Under the pieces are notes generated by a model. That model was not told where the DNA came from, did not search any database, and worked only from the letters and a program-made list of their open reading frames with translations. From NCBI GenBank assembly GCA_011033025.1, contig WFMF01000020.1, positions 620,001-684,000 of the forward strand: a DNA stretch of 64,000 nt, in the 5' to 3' direction. Within the stretch, counting starts at the first letter, position 1, and every line of letters begins with the position of its first letter. The position numbers and the translations under genes were made by a program. Source of the DNA: Beroe forskalii. Lineage: Eukaryota > Ctenophora > Nuda > Beroida > Beroidae. Of the stretch, positions 12,601-24,600 are shown piece after piece.

Positions 12601-15600
12601 TCAGTCACCGCACCCCTCGTATGCGGCTTCATGACAAGCGTTTAAACCCGTCACATGATGTACAGAGCTAATCATAACTAATAAGGCGCACGTGCGGGGT
12701 AACTGATGAATGTTCAATGTCTTTCAGGGAACGCATACTGTATATTCTTCAATGATTATATTCGTTTATTAGCAAACTTTGTTATTATATTTTAATGATC
12801 TATGATTTCTACTTTCCTAGTAGGCATTTGAACTATGACTATGTGAGTATGTATCCCTAATCTCAGCAATAAGATAAGAACAAAGGGTTTAAACTTTTAA
12901 ACCGAATTTAAAACCTATTTTCTCAATCTTCAAGATGTAACTACAGTGCTGATTGTCTCAGATTTTTGATGCAAGGCTGATTTTTGGTGCTAATTTTCCC
13001 GAATTTCCGGTGCTACTTTCCCGAATTTTCAGTGCTAAGGACACTGGGATAACGGAACTCCAAGTTGAATTAATCATTTAGTGAATGCAGTACATGAGAG
13101 GTGATTCAGCGATCTATGAATAGATTTTCAGCATAAATCATGAGCGAAAGACTGCAGCTCATGTCATTAAGACATGTCTGTACTCCATGCTTCAAAATGA
13201 ATCATACAGCCCCTGATTTGATTGTTTCACAAAACTTACGCTGAAATCTTTGCTACTTTTCCCTTCACTCTACGGGTGTAACGGTGAATTCATTCCGTTG
13301 AAATTAGATACAATATTCTAATATTGCTTATTAAAAATTGTAACATTCATTAATTCATAAATGGTCCTATCTATCAATCTATGTTGAGCTGAAGACACCT
13401 TTGCTAGTAGTCTGTGCGCAGGTAGCGACGAGTCGCCAATTAGAACAACGTTTCTCTTCGAAAAACGACAAAAGAGTCAAAATTTCTCTTAAAACTTGCA
13501 TGGAATCAATAGAGGAAAGTCTCAGCTATCCAGAGATATAAAGATCATCTGGGAACTCCAATCACAACCTTCGCAATGTCCCATGATGTACAAATGTTGA
13601 AAAACGTCGTTTTCCAATTGCGCATGAACATTGATTGATTGACGAGCTTGTGAGGCCTAATTCAAAAAAAGGAGATGCACTTTTAGTGTAGAATAGATTT
13701 ATCTAGGCATTACAAAAAACCCCATGTCGATAACTCAAAAAATGTAGGAGCCTTAGGGGTTGCCAGTCAATTGTTGGAAAAAAAGCACACAGTTGTGCTA
13801 TTTCGTGGGGTGGACAAGCGTGGGGTGGACAACGCGCGCGCGATTTGAAACACCAGACTCTTGTTTGCCAAAATAGTGAGAGACCCTTGTCCACCCCACC
13901 GTCGTTAACAGTGATACCATTTCAGATTTCCTGCAACTGTGGCAACCGGCAGTGATTTGATAAGGACCAACTAAACTTATTCTTGTTTCAACAGAAGTAC
14001 TGGTGACATTGACAATCAGTATAAAATCATAGTAGATGCTTTTTGTCAATTTCATTTTAAAGTTATGTAATAAATGAGTACTAACAAGTTATCATATAAT
14101 ATGTACATATACAGCACACGTCATCACTGGATGGTGATGCAGTGAACTTACAATGTAATGTACAGTGTACACCCTTTAGTATGCATTAAACAGTGTGGCG
14201 GTACTTCAGTACAACACTCATGTTTTTCACAAAACTCAATAGCAGGGTGTAAATCTCGTGATTGTACACAACTGATTATGCGATGTTATTATGAAAAGTA
14301 ACATTTCCAGGCAGGGGTACCGATGAGCCAATGGGACTTCAACAGCAACGCAGTGATGAAGGTACATTCAAGGCATTTCGCATGAACAAGATTACTTACA
14401 GAGCAGGTTATACACTACACTCTGTATAAGGTGAGAGAATGTATACCTATATACAAGCATGCTGATCACATGATTATGTCCCGCATATCGTAGGTATATA
14501 ATATAGATCACATTATATACTATGTAAATATATGGACCAATTCCATATGGGTAAACTGGTAGGCAATGGCAGAATGTCTGCATGTACAATTATATACACG
14601 TTACACATTGCCGGTCGCATGATATTATCAGGTGATACATTTGAAGCTGTGGCGTGTAGTGTGTCAGTGTACGTCATAAATGTATGGTGATGTAAAGAAA
14701 GAATGGAATTGGTACAGGACATTTTACTGTACATGTTTCGGTGCATGTAGTAGCGGGGAACGGACATTTCATCTCACAACACTTCATCTCAGGACACTTT
14801 ATCTCGCGATATGTCAGCTCTACGCAAAGGTTAGGGTCTGGGTTTGGGTAAGGGTTATGGTTAGGGTCAGGACAGGGAGATGAAGTGTCCTGAGATGAAA
14901 TGTCCTGAGATGAGATGTCGCCCATCCGTAGTAGCTTAGTAGCAGTGCGCTGTTTCTGAATCTCATGACAACTGGTATTTCGAAATTTTTAGTTCTTTCT
15001 GAGTTGACTCAATTATAAGCAGTTTAATGAAGCTCGAGTAATTTGAAAACTGCTTCTAATTGAGTCTACTCAGAAAGAACTAAAAATTTTGAAATATCTG
15101 TTTCGGTACTTCAATACAACATTCACGCTGTACATAAATCACAATATGATGTTTTCCACGTAATTGTATACATGGATCACATCAAAATTTGATCGTACTA
15201 ACCTCTTGAACCCAATTTTCGTCGATTTGAACTTCAAAATCTATCTTGAAATGAACCAATATCGACCCCCTACTGACCCCCTGGTGAACCCCCACTGACC
15301 CCATGGTGAACCCCTTTACTGACCCCCATTTGTGCCATTTCTAACCAAAATGCGACCAATTTTATCAATGAAATTTGGCACATTTTTGATAAGCTGCACT
15401 CGCAGATATGAAAATATTCAAAATTGAGTTAAATTCTTCGGGGTTCATCGTGGTTGTTAAATTTTACCCTTTTACTCCGTCAACTCGGTATTATTAAACA
15501 GCACTTGATCTGTCCTGTAGTTTGTAGTTAAATCAATGTGTGATCAATGTGTGATCAAAATGCAATATCATATTGTGGTTTGTGTACAGCGTGAATGTTG

Positions 15601-18600
15601 TTCTGAAGTACTGACACACTTTCATAAATTGTCACTGTAAAATGTAGGTACATCATGTTCATTGCATCGCCATCCATTGATGACGTACACACTACATACT
15701 TTGGAAGTCAGTACCACGATTGTACCATGTGACAAGCACTGTGTGTATAATTGTACATGCAGACATTCTGCCATCGCCTACCAGTTTGCCAATATGGAAT
15801 TGGTCCATATATTTACATCATGTATTATGTGATATATATCACAGGGTACGCCAAAAGTCTTGACCCCTTTTACTTTTTTGATCATTCGAAAAATACGGCA
15901 AATATTTCGATTCTGTAAAAATATTCTCTAAATATAACCAAAGAATGGCGGATTCTGAGATTTTTAGGTTGCTATGACATCCATAGCAACCACAGGGGTT
16001 CCCATAGCAACCGACCTAAAAATTGAAGATTTTTTGACATTTAGATCCAGGCCACATTTTCTGTTTTGATTACTCATCATACAGGATAGATATTTCCATT
16101 TTTGTGTAAAGTTTCAGTAATCATGATTCATGACCAGTCAACGCTGAATTTCGAGATTTCAGGTTGCTATGACCTTCATAGCAACCACACGAGTTTCCAT
16201 AGCAACCGAACTCAAAATGGAAAAATCTAGGTCTTTTAAGAAATAAAACTCGCTAATTGCCATTCATTTCAATGCTATTGTTGATAGAAAGAGTACTAAA
16301 CAACACAAAATGTTCCAATACAGTTAATCTAGCTCAATAGGGGTTCAATGCATGTTGGATGTAGTCTCCTTGGGTGGAATTTGGGGCTGATTTAAGTGAA
16401 AATCCTTGCATTTTAATACGGTTGCTATGGAAACTCGTGTGGTTGCTAAGAAAGTGAATAGCAACCTGAAAATCTCGAAATTCAGCGTTGACTGGTCATA
16501 ATTACTGAAACTTTTCACAAAATCGAAATATCTATCCTGTATGACGAGTAATCAAAAGAGAAATTGTGGCCTAGATCTAAATGTCAAAAATACCAAAATC
16601 TTCAATTTTTAGGTCGGTTGCTATAGGAACTCGTGTGGTTGCTATGGATGTATATACCTATGATATGCGGGACAAAACCATGTGATCAGCTTGCTTGTAT
16701 ATAGATATAATACATTTGCTCACCTTATACAGAGTGTATTGTACAGCCTGCTCTGTACCTAATCTTGTTCATGTGAAATGCCTTGAATGTACCTTCATCA
16801 CTGCGTTGCTGTTGAAGTCCCATTGGCTCATCGGTACCCCTGCCTGGAAATGTTACTTTCTATAATTACATCGCATAATCAGTTGTGTACAATCACGAGA
16901 TTTACACCCTGCTGTTGAGTTTTTTGAAAAACATGAATGTTGTATTGAAGTACCGCCACACTGTTTAATGTACTAAAGGGTGTACACTGTACATTACATT
17001 ATAAGTTCACTGCATCATCATCCAGTGATGACGTGTGCTGTATATGTACATATTATATGATAACTTGTTAGTACTCATTTATAACATAACTTTAAAATGA
17101 AATTGACAAAAAGCATCTACTCTTGAAACAAGAATAAGTTTGTTGGTCCTTATCAAATCACTGCCGGTTGCCACAGTTGCAGGAAATCTGAAATGGTATC
17201 ACTGTTAACGACGGTGGGGTGGACAAGGGTCTCTCGCTATTTTGGCAAACAAGAGTCTGGTGTTTCAAATCGCGCGCGCGCGTTGTCCACCCCACGCTTG
17301 TCGACCCCACGAAATAGCACAACTGTGTGCTTTTTTCCAACAATTGACTGGCAACCCCTAAGGCTCCTACATTTTTTGAGTTATCGACATGGGGTTTTTT
17401 GTAATGCCTAGATAAATCTATTCTACACTAAAAGTGCATCTCCTTTTTTGAATTAGGCCTCACAAGCTCGTCAATCAATCAATGTTCATGCGCAATTGGA
17501 AAACGACGTTTTTCAACATTTGTACATCATGGGACATTGCGAAGGTTGTGATTGGAGTTCCCAGATGATCTTTATATCTCTGGATAGCTGAGACTTTCCT
17601 CTATTGATTCCATGCAAGTTTTAAGAGAAATTTTGACTCTTTTGTCGTTTTTCGAAGAGAAACGTTGTTCTAATTGGCGACTCGTCGCTACCTGCGCACA
17701 GACTACTAGCAAAGGTGTCCACCCCACGTGCGCAGGGTGGTAAAGCACAAGCAACAGAGAAATCAGGAAATTTCATTGCAATATAATTAGGTGAAGGCAT
17801 TAAGTTAAACCGGTCACCAGATCAGCGGTTGAAAACTGTAAAATTGTTCCGGCCCAAGTGCTGGTGCCATTGGAAGTCAACAAAACTTACGAATTACCAT
17901 ATAGAACAATGATTGAAAAATATTGCACTATATCATAGGATTCTAAGCGAAGTAAAAGAAAGAACCTGTGGATCGATGATGAGTGGGTAGCGGGTAGCTT
18001 TCGTACAGATGATTCCATTCTGAATGCTCAGCTCGTCACTTGGCAAACCTTGCAGGTTCCATTCTGATATCTGAAAATCAAAACATATGAGAAATGCAGT
18101 TTAACATCAAGCTAAAAAACTGATTTAATGGAGAATAGACATTTCAAAAAATTAAGATAAAATTTTGACATGATGATGTCTAGGTTAGGAGTGTAAGTTT
18201 ACCGATGTCTTATCAGCTAGCATGCTGATGAGGTCTAGGTTGGCAGTGTAAGTTTACCGATGTCTTATCAGCTAGCATGCTGATGAGGTCTAGGTTAGGG
18301 GTGTAAGTTTACCGATGTCTTATCAGCTAGCATGCTGATGAGGTCTAGGTTAGGGGTGTAAGTTTACCGATGTCTTATCAGCTAGCATGCTGATGAGGTC
18401 TAGGTTAAAGGGGTGTAAGTTTACCGATGTCTTATCAGCTAGCATGCTGATGAGGTCTAGGTTAGGGGTGTGAGTTTACCGATGTCTTATCAGCTAGCAT
18501 GCTGTTGGGGTCTAGGTTAGGGGTGTAAGTTTACCGACGTCTTATCAGTTAGCATGCTGATGAGGTCTAGGTAAGGGTCTAGGTTGGGGGGTGTAAGTTT

Positions 18601-21600
18601 ACTGATGACCGTTTACGATCTTATCAGCTAGCATGCTGATGAGGTCTAGGTTAGGGGTGTAAGTTTACCGATGTCTTATCAGCTAGCATGCTGATGAGGT
18701 CTAGGTTAGGGGTGTAAGTTTACCGATGTCTTATCAGCTAGCATGCTGATGAGGTCTAGATTGGTGGTGTAAGTTTACCGATGTCTTATCAGCTAGCATG
18801 CTGATGAGGTCTAGGTTAAAGGGGTGTAAGTTTACCGATGTCTTATCAGCTAGCATGCTGATGAGGTCTAGGTTAGGGGTGTAAGTTTACCGATGTCTTA
18901 TCAGCTAGCATGCTGATGAGGTCTAGGTTGGGGGTGTAAGTTTACCGATGTCTTATCAGCTAGCATGCTGATGAGGTCTAGGTTAGGGGTGTAAGTTTAC
19001 CGATGTCTTATCAGCTAGCATGCTGATGAGGTCTAGGTTAGGGGTGTAAGTTTACCGATGTCTTATCAGCTAGCATGCTGATGAGGTCTAGGTTAGGGGT
19101 GTAAGTTTACCGATGTCTTATCAGCTAGCATGCTGATGAGGTCTAGGTTAGGGGTGTAAGTTTACCGATGTCTTATCTGCTAGCATGCTGATGAGGTCTA
19201 GGTTGGGAGTGTAAGTTTACCGATGTCTTATCAGCTAGCATGCTGATGAGGTCTAGGTTGGGAGTGTAAGTTTACCGATGTCTTATCAGCTAGCATGCTG
19301 ATGAGGTCTAGGTTAGAGTGTAAGTTTACCGATGTCTTATCAGCTAGCATGCTGATGAGGTCTAGGTTGGGGTGTAAGTTTACCGATGTCTTATCAGCTA
19401 GCATGCTGATGAGGTCTAGGTTGGGGGTGTAAGTTTACCGATGTCTTATCAGCTAGCATGCTGATGAGGTCTAGGTTGGGGGTGTAAGTTTATCGATGTC
19501 TTATCAGCTAGCATGCTGATGAGGTCTAGGTTGGGGGTGTAAGTTTACCGATGTCTTATCAGCTAGCATGCTGATGAGGTCTAGGTTAGGGGTGTAAGTT
19601 TACCGATGTCTTATCAGCTAGCATGCTGATGAGGTCTAGGTTAGGGGTGTAAGTTTACCGATGTCTTATCAGCTAGCATGCTGATGAGGTCTAGGTTAGG
19701 GGTGTAAGTTTACTGATGTCTTATCAGCTAGCATGCTGATGAGGTCTAGGTTGGGGTGTAAGTTACCGATGTCTTATCAGCTAGCATGCTGATGAGGTCT
19801 TGCTTTTTCTGATGTTTTATCAGCTAGCATGCTGATGAGGTCTAAGTTGGGGGTGTAGGGGATACTCCGGCTTTTGTTCTCGTTCTGCCAGTTCTTGAGG
19901 AGGAGTTGTCGGTATTCCTGGTTGAAAGGCCCGCAGTAGGAGAGGAAACCCGTTGCCATGAGCACGTCACCCACCAACCTGAGAGGGCGTACAGAGGTCA
20001 GGAAATTCAGAGCGATTGCGGGATAGTTTCAAATAATTCTCGATCTGTTTCACAGCATTGGTGTAATTTTATGAAATCAATTCCTGAACTGATAAAGAGC
20101 ATCAGATCATGGTGACCTGATACTATATAGACAGGGATCTATAAAGGTCTTGTAAGAGTGAATGTTAGATTTTCAAAAAGCAGTGAGTCTCATGGTCAGG
20201 AGTAGAAGTACCCAATGTCTAGTCATCATCTGCCCTATATGAGTAGAACAGAATCGGTTCGCTTTTCTATTTTTTACTCATTTATCAATTAAGTAATGAG
20301 AAAATTGATGAATTGTTGGCAAAAAAGGTCGCTTTCGAAAAGTTCTTGCTTTTAAAAGCTCAAAGATTCGCGAACATATATTGCTAAACTATTAAAGACA
20401 CGAGTCGTTAATGATTTTATTGCTAACTTATATATCACACACCATGAGTAATAGCTTTCTTTGAACCACTTACCCATTGATAATGAGTGCATTTATTATC
20501 ATTCGAGTGTTTAAAATTAAACGTTCTCTCGCATTTTAAATGAAATTATAAACGTCTGCTTTATCATTTTTAATAGAAATCCCGCTAGTCCATAAAATTT
20601 TTAAGAGGCACAATATTCGGCTCTATAATGGGATTTCTAAGTTCTATCTCACAAAATTATAATTATAGCCAGTCCAATGTACCAATTTAAAAACATTTGT
20701 TTTGCACGAGCAGGCGCGCAAGCGCTCCCAGGGTCACAACCGACAAAATTCTGACATTCTACAAAAAAATTGAAGATCAGTTAGAATTCATTGTCAATTT
20801 AACTGTAACCATTCCGACCCATTTCTATCCCGAAGTTTGAAATCCCCTGAGATGAAGTCCTACCTGCCCAGTCCCGCACTCACCTCTCTATCTGAGCTTT
20901 GAACTCCTTGCTCTGCTCCGTCCACCTGACCTTCTCCCCTCCCAGCCCGTCAATAAGTGTCTTAGCAGCCACCATCCTCCTCTTACATGTGGCGGCGTCG
21001 TTCATCAGGTCCTCCTTTTCTCTCATGGCATCATCGTACAGCTTCATAACCTAGCAGGAGGGCAAGGGAGTTAGTGTGTGTGTGGATAGTAGAGCAAATC
21101 ATTGATAACTGATCATTTCACTGTTTACACACAAAATACTCGGTGAATTGTGGTCCTTACAGTACCCCTGATAACATGACAACAAATGCGTGTAATTAGC
21201 AACATAATGCATCATGAGTTGGTCACCTTGTCAAGCTCTGCTTGTTTGGCGTCCAGCTGGGCCTGTGCCTGGTTCATAGACTCAGTGGCGTCCTCCAGCC
21301 GCCTCTCTTGGACTGCTAGGTTAGCCTTGAGAGGAAGCACCTCCTTGTTGATACTATAGTAGGAACTCATTGCTTTAGTCCAGGAGCAGAGTCCAGCCAC
21401 ATTGCCACACACCTGAACAGTTTATGTGAAGTATTGTCACATTGCCACACACCTGAACAGTTAATGTGAAGTCTTGCCACATACCTGAACTGACAGTGTG
21501 AAGTCGTGCCTCACACCAGCAGAAGTCTTGCCTCACACCAGCAGAACAAACAGGAAAGAGCATGAGCAGGGACGTGACTGTCTCAATGTTCATTACAAGG

Positions 21601-24600
21601 CTCATTTTCGTCACCTCATACAGTATCCCAGACGACGTGGCAATAAAGTGTCACCCCCCAATAAGGCAGTGACAGATATGAGATATTGACGACACGTCTA
21701 GCATCTAACCTTCTTAGCCACTTCCAGGGTGTAATCAGGCATCTCGAAGTAGGGCTGCAGCAACTCAACCACTTCATCGTTGATGGTGTCCTTGTTGAAG
21801 TTCTGAAGGCACTGGAGGAAGTTGCCTCCACTCAGCATCTTCAGAGACTGAGACCAGGAGGGCTTGACGCAGGGTCTGTCAGGGTCCATGTCTACACTCT
21901 CCATGGGCCGGCCCAGGAGCAGCAGCACGCAGTCAGATATCCTCATGATAAGGTGCGGGGGCTTAGGCAGCTTCCTCACTGTGGCGATGTCTGACGGCTT
22001 AATCGTCTGAGAGAATGGGTGGTTACAGCTGAAAGACAGATAAATACCAAGATAAAAGTGATAGCTCAATAATATGATAACACATGACATTTGAACTTTT
22101 GAATTATCGAAATAGGTATCGATGAATCAGTTTTAGCTTCAAATTAATGTCTTCTTGTTAAGTTGTTATTAATGCTTTAATGCATGTTGCAGAGATGCAA
22201 ACTGCGTTGATTGCTTCTTGCAATCATCCTCCCATTGTAGCGACAATCTTACCAGTAACGCGTTTTCTGCCTCAATAAGAGCAGGCTTAGCAGCCTCTAA
22301 CTTCTCTTCTGCGATGGCTTTGTCGCTTGAAATGCTGTCGAATATGGCTTGTGCCTTGTCCTTCTTCTTTTGAACCTCCTGTTTCGCTACCTCGGCAGCC
22401 TCAGCCTGGACTGCCACATCAGCCAGTACTTTCTCCGCTTTTTCGGAGGAGACAGCAAGTTCCTTCTCCTTGCCCACCAGCTCCACAGAGAGCAAGGCTA
22501 CTGACTCACTCGCCTCGTTCAACTTGTCTAGACCTGTGTGGGAGATGCTCAGCGTGGGTTACATCAAGATTAAAGAAGGGATATTTTCAGCTTTTACATT
22601 CTCAGCTTCGAAGGACCTACCGTATGTACTAGAACATTAAAGCATTACACCAAGATAAATTTACAGAGATGACAGAGCAAGTCAATACCATCGGTTTACT
22701 GCATTAGACTTGCAGGATATAAAAACAATGACTGTCAAACTTAGACCCCTTCCAAAGTGACAGATGTCCGAGTAGATGCTGAGTGATCGCATGATGGGAA
22801 CTACCAATTCCTCCGACAGTGGAACAATGTTAGAACATGTTGGTGTTTCACATATTTTCATATCACATTTGATCGATGAAGTAAGTCCAATCAAGTTCAA
22901 AGGAGAATTTCACCCTGGACAAGCCTTCAGTGTGTCAATTTTAATAGGTTTCGTGTATCGATTTGTGGGGGGTACCAAGGGGTAATTATCGAAATATAGC
23001 ATAACACTCGATCCCATTCAAAGAAATGGGTACACAAGATGATAATGGGATGTTCCACAGGATGATCACAATAGTTATTGTTGGATTTTGACAGTACGGA
23101 GCATGATTATCTAACGGTTCTCGTGGGAATATAAGTTCACGAGACTACAGGAGAGCAAATGCTTCGCATAGTTCCCACAGAGAATCCGAGTTCAATCTAT
23201 AATCCGGATTAATCTATAATTCGTAAATTACGGGTTACATGAAGACTCTGACAGGTTTTACCTGTGTTCATGCGCTGAGCCATGTCGTTCTTCTGCTTGC
23301 ACTTCTCAGTGTAGATCTCCTTGTAGTTAGCTATGAAGGACAGGTAGCTCTTGGGGGTGACATGGGTCGATCTCCTGAACCTCTCGAAGTAGTTAACACA
23401 AGCCTCAGCCACCCCGTCGTGGATATACCCCATGGAGTAGACTATCTGTTCCTTGGTTTCATCAGCACACAGCATCTCAAAGCTGGAGAGGAAGTGTTTG
23501 GCTACAGCGATCAGGGCGTCTTTAGGCCACCTCGCAAACCAGTCCATGGTACAGCCTGATATCAACCCGGGGAACTTGAGCGCTCGATTCCTGAACTTCT
23601 CACCGACCTGAAATGAAAATAGTTGAGAGATTTTCATTCAGATCTACTTTTCACAAGATAATAATAGATACTGTGATGATAAACCAGGACATCAGCTTTT
23701 CCATCGCCTAATTTGGACATTAAACCCAAAACATAGCTGCCCTAAACCTCAACGTTGGTAGATTGATCCCCCATGTTTCACTTTGCAACAGTATAAGTGT
23801 CAGACTGGAGTCACTTTCACCTTGCAACACTCTCTGTAAGTGAAGAAGTGACAGACTTGAGTTTGTACTGACCGGTGAGGTCTAAGTAAGTGAAGAAGTG
23901 ACTGTTCAGACTGACCGGTGAGGTCTAAGCAAGTGAAGAAGTGACTGTTCAGACTGACCGGCGAGGTCTAAGTAAGTGAAGGAGTGACTGTTCAGACTGA
24001 CCGGTGAGGTCTAAGCAAGTGAAGATGTGACTGTTCAGACTGACAGGTGAGGTCTACGTAAGTGAAGAAGTGACTGTTCAGACTGACCGGTGAGGTCTAA
24101 GTAAGTGAAGAAGTGACTGTTCAGACTGACCAGTGAGGTCTAAGTAAGTGAAGAAGTGACTGCTCAGACTGACCGGTGAGGTCTAAGCAAGTGAAGAAGT
24201 GACTGTTCAGACTGACCGGTGAGGTCTAAGTAAGTGAAGAAGTGACTGTTCAGACTGACCGGTGAGGTCTAAGTAAGTGAAGAAGTGACTGTTCAGACTG
24301 ACCGGTGAGGTCTAAGTAAGTGAAGAAGTGACTGTTCAGACTGACCGGTGAGGTCTAAGTAAGTGAAGAAGTGACTGTTCAGACTGACCGGTGAGGTCTA
24401 AGTAAGTGAAGTAGTGACCGTTCAGACTGACCGGTGAGGTCTAAGTAAGTGAAGGAGTGACTGTTCAGACTGACCGGTGAGGTCTAAGTAAGTGAAGAAG
24501 TGACTGTTCAGACTGACCGGTGAGGTCTGAGTAAGTGAAGAAGTGACTGTTCAGACTGACCGGTGAGGTCTGCCTAAGTGAAGAAGTGACTGTTCAGACT

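Noticed and set aside
18180..19800. CTGATGAG in every unit suggested tandem hammerhead ribozymes
   Set aside because: No GAAA core segment or stem III cleavage site follows at the right spacing; the motif is simply codons of dynein exon e8 read on the other strand.
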